A stretch of DNA of 10,811 nt. It comes from Stenocarpella maydis (Eukaryota; Ascomycota; Sordariomycetes; Diaporthales; Diaporthaceae). Position 1 is the stretch's first letter. The number at the start of each line of letters is the position of its first letter. The notes beneath the pieces were generated by a model. It was not told the origin of the DNA. It saw nothing but the letters and a program-made list of their open reading frames with translations, and searched no databases. Position numbers and translations under genes: made by a program. Shown one piece after another: positions 1 to 5,561 of this stretch. The stretch lies in assembly GCA_002270565.1 (NCBI GenBank), contig NQMI01000322.1, forward strand, positions 1 through 10,811, given 5' to 3'.

Positions 1-102
1 TAGCCCACCAGCTATCTCGGGTCTATATAGTGGGTGGTAGTTGCTTAGTAAGCAACTACGCCCTCTGGCTACAGTATGGTGGCTGTAGCGATAGCCCACC
101 AG
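1..102. repeat. 11-bp direct repeat TAGCCCACCAG
   Basis: TAGCCCACCAG occurs at 1-11 and again at 92-102, 91 bp apart. The two copies bracket the first two hairpins of the cluster described next. The first copy sits exactly on the window edge, so a longer repeat may continue to the left. It could be part of a transposon end or MITE, but no target-site duplication or transposase can be seen here. Confidence 0.6.
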
Positions 103-118
103 TGTGCTGTTGCACACT
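37..118. repeat. Cluster of three consecutive perfect inverted repeats
   Basis: Three perfect inverted repeats lie in 82 bp. The first has arms GTAGTTGCTT (37-46) and AAGCAACTAC (50-59), with a 3-nt loop. The second has GCTACAG (68-74) and CTGTAGC (83-89), with an 8-nt loop. The third has AGTGTGC (101-107) and GCACACT (112-118), with a 4-nt loop. Three such hairpins in a row are not expected in plain promoter DNA. A degraded mobile-element end or MITE with subterminal hairpins is the most natural reading. A structured non-coding RNA is possible but has no other support. Confidence 0.7.
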
Positions 119-501
119 ACTATTGCCACAGGGGTATTCATTTTCCACAGACCATTGGGTTAAGTCAAACCGAGGCTCTTCCCACTATCCTCGCTTTTCC
201 TATCAGAGTCCATCCCCAACTATGGCGGAGCTGTTATTGGATATAGACACGAGGCGGGTGCAACGAGAGCGGCCAATCTACATGGTCCCAAGCAACGGGA
301 ATGAGCCCGGCATTTGCCATCGGCTCAGCCGCAGTTCTAGGCCTAATTTCCTGATCTGCTCCCACAGAATCTCGTTCTAAATGGGGTTCTGGGGTCCTTG
401 AGCCGGGATGGGCCGCGTCTCAATGCATGCCGATGCCTCCTCCTTATGTCCTAGCTGTAATCGGAAAGCCTCCCGTGGGTTAATTATATACCTAGTTGGC
501 C

Positions 502-702
502 TTATCGCCATTGGATGTTATCATCCGCGATAGGCGAAGGAGGCAAGGGGGAAGGCTAGCTACCTGACAGATGCAACGTGCATATCTGGGGCTGAAGTGG
601 TATCTACGGGCCATCATGATCTGCAAGATAGACGTGGCCACGGCCGTGAACGGGCTTGTGCATATAATTCACTGCCGGATGCTGTCCATGTGATGTTTAT
701 CA
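502..702. promoter_or_regulatory. Group of HGATAR (GATA-factor) sites upstream of proline dehydrogenase
   Basis: Matches to the fungal GATA-factor consensus HGATAR lie at 502-507 (TTATCG, minus), 518-523 (TTATCA, minus), 528-533 (CGATAG, plus), 626-631 (AGATAG, plus) and 697-702 (TTATCA, minus). Three fall within 32 bp. AreA/NIT2-type factors binding such sites switch on catabolic genes when good nitrogen sources run out, and proline utilisation is a known target in Aspergillus. The motif matches are seen directly; regulation by an AreA homologue is inferred. Six-base degenerate sites also occur by chance, but five in about 200 bp is more than expected. Confidence 0.4.
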
Positions 703-744
703 TCGCATCTGGCCCCGGGCGCTTGACGATATCGGCATCATTGA

Positions 745-749
745 CCAAT
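745..749 (+). promoter_or_regulatory. CCAAT box
   Basis: A CCAAT pentamer lies 183 bp before the proline dehydrogenase ATG, a common position for the fungal HAP/CBC complex. A TATA-like TTTATATG follows at 836-843. Both are only motif matches. Confidence 0.3.
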
Positions 750-931
750 GGTATGTAACGGAACACGATTCGCTACTACCGCCCCCGATCCGGAACTAGT
801 AGGGCGTAACGCAAACTGGAAGGTATTAAGTTGTGTTTATATGATCCCCGTGCTGGGCTTCTCTGCTGTGAATTTCCCTGTTTTGTTGTGCAGACAAGCG
901 TCCGACATACAATCGACATAGAGACATTGCT

Positions 932-2371
932 ATGAAAAAAGCCAACCGCTTCTTTGGATCTTTACGATCTGCTTCTCAGCTAATCGCGGCGCCACCGCCG
1001 GTGTCTGGTCGCCCACCCCTGGCGGCTTTGCCCAATGCCAACCTGCTGAGATCGCTATTCATAGCGGGGGTCTCATCCAAGAAAGCACTGCTCATACCTT
1101 GCCTCAAGATACTGTCTCTTCTCTCACAGCCGGGAAGAGGTCCCCTCCTGAGCGTGGACAAGAATCCGATAGTTCATGGAATACTTAAAAAAACATTCTA
1201 CAACCAGTTTTGTGCCGGCGAGACCCCATCGGAGACCAGGCAATGTGTCCGCCGGCTGAAGGAGCTCGGGTTCAGCGGTATCATTCTCACATATGCTCGC
1301 GAGACAGTCTTCGACCACAGAACTGAGAGGACAGGAACAAAAGGTGCCTCCGGGCCCAAGGATGTGGCAAAACCTGCTGTATCCTGCAAGCACATTGACG
1401 AGTGGCGGAATGGAACGCTAGACACCATGTCGCTAATCGAGAGCGGTGACTACCTCGCACTCAAGTAAGCCAGGCTGGCCTTGGGCATCTTCTGAAATGT
1501 GTCGACAGTTTCGGTGGGGACGCCTGGTTCCCCTAGAGTCAATTGGCTAACCCAGCATCTCAGGTTGAGCGGAGCGGGTCCCAGCGTCACTGAGGCCTTC
1601 GCCACCGGCCAGCCAGCACCGCAACAGTTTACCGATGCCCTGGACGAGATCTGTGCCAAGAGCAAGGCACGCTCGATCAGAGTCATCGTCGATGCCGAAT
1701 CACAGCATTTCCAGAAGGGCATTGCTGCAGCCACGCTTGATGCCATGCGCAAGTTCAACCGTGATGGACCCGCCGTTGTCTACAACACGTACCAGGCCTA
1801 CCTCAAGGGCACGCCGGACGTGCTCGCGCAGCACCTCGAGGCGGCAAGCAAGGACGGCTTCACCCTCGGCCTCAAGCTGGTGCGCGGTGCTTACATCCTG
1901 TCGGATGACCGTACCTTGATCCACGACTGCAAGCAGGACACGGATGATGCATACAACGGCATCGCCAGGGGTGCAATCAAGCAGCACATTGGCGGGTTTG
2001 GAGCCGAGGGGGGCAAGCCGTTTCCTTCGGTGAGCCTCTTCCTGGCCAGCCACAACAGGGAGAGCGTGCTTGGAGCGCACAAGCTGCACCAGGAGCGCGT
2101 GAGACAGGGGCTTCCTACCGTCCCCGTGGGATACGGCCAGCTGCAGGGCATGTCGGACGAGGTGAGCTTCTCGCTGCTCGCAGAGAGGACCGGGCCCAGC
2201 TCCGGCCCAGACGTCTACAAGTGCTCTACGTGGGGCAGCATGGGCGAGTGCGTGGCATACCTACTGCGGAGAGCCGTCGAGAACCGCGACGCGGTGGTGC
2301 GGACGACGGACGAGTACACCGCCCTCAAGTCCGAGGCCTGGCGGAGGCTCAGGTTTGGGTCTTCTTACTAG
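932..2371 (+). CDS. PUT1: Proline dehydrogenase (proline oxidase), mitochondrial, two exons
   Basis: This FAD enzyme oxidises L-proline to pyrroline-5-carboxylate and passes electrons to the respiratory chain, the first step of proline use as nitrogen or carbon source. Exons 932-1464 and 1564-2371 encode 446 residues. The ATG at 932 is the first after an in-frame stop at 869. Residues 1-75 contain no Asp or Glu and many Arg, Lys and Ser, fitting a mitochondrial presequence. Across the splice the frame reads GDYLALK-LSGAGPSVTEAF. Family motifs in order: DAE (221-223), NTYQAYLKGT (252-261), KLVRGAY (282-288), ASHNRES (339-345), YGQLQGMSDEVS (about 368-379) and RRAVENRD (413-420), which contains the RRxxEN signature that contacts substrate and flavin in PutA-type barrels. 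Length is normal for fungi. The stretch after KLVRGAY reads ILSDDR, where I recall GS[DE]PR in other fungal members, so this may be a divergent second paralogue. No P5C dehydrogenase or permease gene is adjacent, unlike the Aspergillus prn cluster. The symbol is family-level. Confidence 0.95.
1465..1563 (+). other. Intron of the proline dehydrogenase gene (99 nt)
   Basis: Donor GTAAGC (1465-1470), branch-like GCTAAC (1546-1551) and acceptor CAG (1561-1563). Removal joins AA+G into a Lys codon and restores the conserved LALK-LSGAGPSV reading. The nearer AG at 1554-1555 would bring an early stop and lies too close to the branch site. Retention stops translation at the TAA at 1466-1468, after residue 178. 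Confidence 0.95.
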
Positions 2372-2578
2372 CCAGACAGTTTCCATAGCGCTCATCGATA
2401 TGATTTCCCCACCAGCAAGCCATATCATGGCCCGGACAAGGCCGCTTCAAGCCGCGGTTGCGTTGTCCAACGTCCCATCCGCGTGTCACTTGACCATTTT
2501 ATCGGAGGCGACCCACCGGAGCCCAATAATTAGGACACTAAGTGCCATGAGCGGGGCGTGTGCTCGGGCCGGTCGACA

Positions 2579-2600
2579 GCATCGGATGGGCTTCCGATGC
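2579..2600. repeat. 8-bp inverted repeat
   Basis: Arms GCATCGGA (2579-2586) and TCCGATGC (2593-2600) are perfect, with a 6-nt spacer. The flanks are rich in CCGG (near 2570, 2607 and 2614). Fungal Zn2Cys6 regulators bind paired CGG triplets, so a regulator site for the transporter gene is possible. A terminator role for the upstream gene is an alternative. Confidence 0.45.
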
Positions 2601-2784
2601 GGGCACCGGATCGGCCGGGTGGGGATCGGCTTTCCCGCCAAGATAAGACATGCGCAGTCTAGACTACTGCCGGCCAGGGAGACACGACGCAGCAGGCGCA
2701 GATAGGACCTTTGCCTCCGCAGCGTCTAGGTAGTTAGGCGGCGTACATGTCAAGGTGCATTCAACAAGAACAAAGTGCAAGACC

Positions 2785-2889
2785 ATGGCCAATGTTCAAC
2801 CCCAGACCGTCCCCACCGTTTCCCGGCCTCCACGTTTTCTCACATCTCCCTCACCTGCGTCGTTGAAGCCTGCTGTCACTCTACGGTGA
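2785..2889 (+). promoter_or_regulatory. Candidate upstream ORF (34 codons) in the transporter leader
   Basis: The ATG at 2785 has a strong context (A at -3, G at +4) and runs 34 codons to a TGA at 2887-2889, in a different frame from the transporter. A second short frame from the ATG at 2747 ends at 2866 and overlaps it. If transcription starts upstream of about 2740, these would dampen or regulate translation from 3006. The transcript start is not known, so this is only a candidate. The encoded peptide matches no family I recognise. Confidence 0.35.
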
Positions 2890-2940
2890 CTGAAATGTCG
2901 TCTCTCTGCATTCTTGGCTGTGGTATGTCGCCGCCGTCCG

Positions 2941-2954
2941 CCCCCCCCCCCCCC
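2941..2954 (+). repeat. Poly-C tract (14 C)
   Basis: A run of 14 C lies in the leader of the transporter gene, between the in-frame ATGs at 2895/2925 and the likely start at 3006. Its length decides whether those earlier ATGs stay in frame. Homopolymers of this size are prone to replication slippage and also to sequencing error. Confidence 0.9.
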
Positions 2955-3005
2955 ACATATCGTCGACGCCAGGTCGGACAGGACCGGCCGTCCTCTTATC
3001 CCACC

Positions 3006-4229
3006 ATGGCATCTACCACTGAGACAACGCCAAACAAGGCGCTCTACGACGGCGTCGGCGGCTCGCCCGTGCAGACGCACATCCACAGCGAGGGCGACGC
3101 CCGGGATGCGGCCCAGGCCGCCGAGGACCAGGCCGTCGCCGAGGGCCTGCAGCAGATCGAGGCCAGGAGGGTGCACTGGTACTCGTACCTGACCACCTGG
3201 GACTTCTGGACCCTCATCCTGCTGGGCCAGGCCCTGACGCTGTGCAACACGGCGACCAGCACCTTCACCACGTTCCTGGTCCAGTGGGGCACGTCGATCC
3301 CGGCCTTCCAGACCTTCTTCAACTACGTCCTGCTGAGCGTCGTCTACGTGCCCTACATGTTCTACCGCTACGGCTGGCGCAGGGTGGGCCGCGTCGCCGT
3401 CTCGGACGGGTGGCGGTACCTGATCCTGGCCTTCCTCGACGTCGAGGGCAACTACTTCACCGTCCTGGCCTACCGCTACACCAACATCCTGTCGGCCCAG
3501 CTCATCAACTTCTGGTCCATCGTCTGCGTGGTCGCCGTCTCCTTCACCCTCCTCAGGGTCCGCTACAAGCCCTTCCAGATCGTCGGCATCCTCGTCGCCT
3601 GCGGCGGCATGGGCATGCTGCTCGGCTCCGACGCCATGCAGGGCACCAACAACTTCTCCACCCCGGACATGCTCAAGGGCGACCTCTTCTGCCTGGCCGG
3701 CGCCACCTTCTACGGCCTCAGCAACGTCTTCGAGGAGTGGTGCGTCTCGCGCCGGCCCGTCTACGAGGTCCTCAGCTTCATGGGCGTCCTGGGCATGTGC
3801 GTCGGCGGCGCCACCGCCGGCATATTCGACCGCCAGACCTTCCAGGAGGCCACGTGGAACGGGCCCGTCGTCGGCTACGTCGTCGGCTACACGCTGTGCC
3901 TCTTCGTCTTCTACTCGCTCGCCCCGCTCATGTTCCGCATGGGCTCCGCCGCCTTCTTCGACATCAGCCTGCTGACGGGCAACTTCTGGGGCGTCATCAT
4001 CGGCATCCACGTCTTCGGCTACGCCGTCCACTACCTCTACCCCGTCGCCTTCGTGCTCATCATCCTCGGCCTCGCGGCCTACTTCCTCGCGGGGAGCATG
4101 CTCGGCGACTCGAGGAAGCCCTGGCTCGGCGACAGCCAGGAGGGCGGCGTCGCTGGCATCGGGACGGCCAAGCTCAAGGCGCTCAACGAGGCGAGGAGGC
4201 AGGGCCTGGTCCCTGGCGAGCGGGTGTAG
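3006..4229 (+). CDS. SLC35F1/F2-family (DUF914-like) solute transporter, about 10 TM
   Basis: Predicted membrane carrier of the drug/metabolite transporter superfamily, SLC35F branch; substrate and location are unknown. The ATG at 3006 sits in a near-perfect context (CCACCATGG) and gives 407 residues without introns. Residues 1-60 are hydrophilic and cytosolic-looking. About ten hydrophobic spans follow, near 66-88, 101-119, 136-155, 160-182, 190-208, 223-241, 254-273, 285-307, 314-336 and 340-363. The tail (364-407) is polar and ends GERV. The family-type stretch DVEGNYFTVLAYRYTN (145-160), after the third span begins, corresponds to the DVEANY... region of animal SLC35F2. The codons are almost all C- or G-ending, which opens long shadow frames on both strands. 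ATGs at 2895 and 2925 are in frame without a stop, so extensions of 37 or 27 residues (Pro-rich, poly-C encoded) are possible, but their context is weaker. It lies in tandem after proline dehydrogenase with no evident functional link. Confidence 0.92.
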   Translation: MASTTETTPNKALYDGVGGSPVQTHIHSEGDARDAAQAAEDQAVAEGLQQIEARRVHWYSYLTTWDFWTLILLGQALTLCNTATSTFTTFLVQWGTSIPAFQTFFNYVLLSVVYVPYMFYRYGWRRVGRVAVSDGWRYLILAFLDVEGNYFTVLAYRYTNILSAQLINFWSIVCVVAVSFTLLRVRYKPFQIVGILVACGGMGMLLGSDAMQGTNNFSTPDMLKGDLFCLAGATFYGLSNVFEEWCVSRRPVYEVLSFMGVLGMCVGGATAGIFDRQTFQEATWNGPVVGYVVGYTLCLFVFYSLAPLMFRMGSAAFFDISLLTGNFWGVIIGIHVFGYAVHYLYPVAFVLIILGLAAYFLAGSMLGDSRKPWLGDSQEGGVAGIGTAKLKALNEARRQGLVPGERV

Positions 4230-4311
4230 GGGTGCTCGGGCGACAGGTGTGCTTCGTGGGAGGTACCTGGTAGTGAGACCTAGGAGGAGTCCGAGCTAGA
4301 TATATTGGTAA

Positions 4312-4328
4312 TACGTACGTACATACGT
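4312..4328. repeat. TACG-type simple repeat
   Basis: Four tandem TACG-like units (one reads TACA) form a mostly self-complementary 17-bp stretch in the transporter 3' flank. Probably part of the 3' UTR; no function is evident. Confidence 0.5.
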
Positions 4329-4362
4329 CGAACAGATATTCTCGCCATAATGGTGGACATGT

Positions 4363-4378
4363 ACCTCTCTAGAGAGGT
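4363..4378. repeat. 16-bp perfect palindrome
   Basis: ACCTCTCT followed directly by AGAGAGGT, a perfect palindrome without spacer, 133 bp after the transporter stop. It could be a dimer-binding site or a 3' UTR element. Nothing else supports a choice. Confidence 0.6.
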
Positions 4379-4544
4379 TTACCCTCCCCCCACGTTGGAT
4401 ATCTGCTCCCGTCACGATCTAGACGCACCGGGCAGATGCCCACACAGTCTGTTGGCATGAATAAGGGAGTGCCTGAAACGCTGAGTCAGGAGGACGCGGG
4501 GCGGCCCTTTGGGCAAGCCGGTTCTGCCCGTTTGACTATCGACC

Positions 4545-4565
4545 GTCGACAGTCGACAGCCGACA
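4545..4565. repeat. GTCGACA micro-repeat (3 x 7 bp)
   Basis: Three tandem 7-mers: two exact GTCGACA copies (4545-4558) and one GCCGACA. Each exact copy contains a SalI-type GTCGAC palindrome. It lies about 1 kb before the next gene and shares its TCGAC core and 7-bp period with the repeat at 4715. Confidence 0.55.
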
Positions 4566-4714
4566 GGTAATGCCCAGCAGTCCAGTAAATCAACGGCCGA
4601 CGACTTGGGGATGAAATCCAATCGACCATGCCGGGGCCCTGCATTGGCTGGATTGCGTGCATCGACAAGCAAGGCATTATTATCTAAGGGGGCATGCGGC
4701 TCAACGTCCCAACG

Positions 4715-4734
4715 TCGACCCTCGACCCTCGACC
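4715..4734. repeat. TCGACCC micro-repeat (2.9 x 7 bp)
   Basis: Just under three tandem copies of TCGACCC. It has the same period and core as the repeat 150 bp to the left, so the two may be repeated binding sites or chance slippage products. Confidence 0.55.
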
Positions 4735-5561
4735 GCCTCCAGAGACTCACAGCAGCCTCCCATGCCATCTGATACCACACCCCCGTCTCGCTTGTTTTGG
4801 GATCACAATGGAAATGTCCCGATTGCCAAGTGGCGCCCAGTGTCGCGGCTAGGTGGAGGCTGGGGAGGGGGTTCGTCTGTCCTGTCCTTGTTGATGTTCT
4901 TGGGCCTTTACTCGTGTCTTTATTCCTGTCGCCCAGCCCTGCCAGCGTCCAGATGAACCCAGGGCGCGCCTTGGTCCCCGCCTCGACCACTCGCCTCGCC
5001 GCCATGGCACCCATGCTCCTGCGGTCGGATCGCGGATGCCTTCCTCCTCAACCCCCTTGACCCTGCCACATCATGCTGCTTCGCCGGGATGCCGCCTTGA
5101 CCCCAGCGCCGGTGCGTGTCGGCGTCCGTTCAGCAGCGGGCCTGGCCATGCTGTTATGGCACTTATTAAGGACCAGCAGGAGCGTTCCTCCCCTTGACTG
5201 GTAATTCGACGATCTCCCGGAACCCTCGGATTCCACGTTTGACAGCTCGCTTAGGTTCCGAGTCGGCCAGGACTCGCACCCAGCTGGGGACGGGGGGGCG
5301 GGAACTGCCCTACAGTATTCCTGTCTTCCCACCTGCTCACGCAGGCGTTTCTTATCACTGTCACGCACACCCCCCGCCTAGACATTGGTGCAGTGTTTCT
5401 CGGTGAAGCCTCACTCCGCCGCCTCGTCTAGTCCGTTGAGAGTCTGGTAACCTTCACCTGTCTCCAACAAAGGCGTACCTGCCACTGCCATGTCCGGGTA
5501 CGAACAACAAGTCTGCGGACAATGATATCTACGCGATAGTTCTGGGAACCCTCCTCGTCCG

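Larger units (their letters stand above)
1..931. other. Non-coding region upstream of proline dehydrogenase
   Basis: No convincing gene is seen. The frame open over about 30-380 has its first ATG only near 222, would give about 50 residues, and resembles no family I know. The base composition is more mixed than in the genes. The left edge (1-118) holds three tight inverted repeats and a direct repeat (separate entries). The right part looks like the promoter of the gene at 932: a CCAAT pentamer at 745-749, a TATA-like TTTATATG at 836-843, about 90 bp before the ATG, and a group of GATA-factor-like hexamers at 502-702. No tRNA-like B-box was found on either strand. Confidence 0.6.
2372..3005. 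other. Intergenic region: proline dehydrogenase 3' flank and transporter promoter/leader
   Basis: No gene is supported here. It holds an inverted repeat at 2579-2600, a candidate uORF at 2785-2889, two ATGs (2895 and 2925) in frame with the downstream transporter, and a 14-C run at 2941-2954. These have separate entries. I see no clear TATA box. Confidence 0.6.
4230..5561. other. Long intergenic region (1.3 kb), promoter of the membrane-protein gene
   Basis: No gene is supported. A minus-strand frame open over about 4412-5014 would encode 200 residues, but its composition looks random and it matches no family. The left part (4230-4400) is the transporter 3' flank, with a TACG-type simple repeat at 4312-4328 and a 16-bp palindrome at 4363-4378. 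Two 7-bp micro-repeats with a TCGAC core lie at 4545-4565 and 4715-4734. The right part (about 5170-5560) is pyrimidine-rich, as in fungal promoters and leaders. In-frame TGA at 5523-5525 closes the frame upstream of the ATG at 5562. Confidence 0.55.

Noticed and set aside
30..380. 116-codon plus-strand frame at the left edge
   Set aside because: It begins at a GTG, overlaps the hairpin cluster, and its first ATG leaves only about 50 codons without any recognisable similarity.
2355..2705. Plus-strand frame after proline dehydrogenase
   Set aside because: No ATG at the start, overlaps the upstream stop region, low-information Arg-rich product.
2923..2972. Possible 50-nt intron (GTATGT ... CAG) in the transporter leader
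   Set aside because: No branch-site motif, and removal would break the frame between the upstream ATGs and the transporter; the ATG at 3006 explains the protein without it.
2796..4031. Long minus-strand open frame (411 codons) opposite the transporter gene
   Set aside because: It mirrors the very high C/G third-position bias of the transporter; its product is a monotonous Asp/Glu/Val/Ala/Gly string with no domain.
932..4229. Proline-utilisation gene cluster (dehydrogenase plus transporter)
   Set aside because: The transporter belongs to the SLC35F family, not to the amino-acid permeases that import proline, and no other pathway gene is present.
3242..4273. 343-codon plus-strand frame inside the transporter gene
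   Set aside because: Shadow frame, extremely Arg/Pro/His/Leu-rich, while the overlapping frame encodes a clear SLC35F protein.
4412..5014. 200-codon minus-strand frame in the 4230-5561 gap
   Set aside because: It has an ATG, but composition is not protein-like, no family is recognised, and it crosses the micro-repeats. RNA-seq on the minus strand could reverse this.
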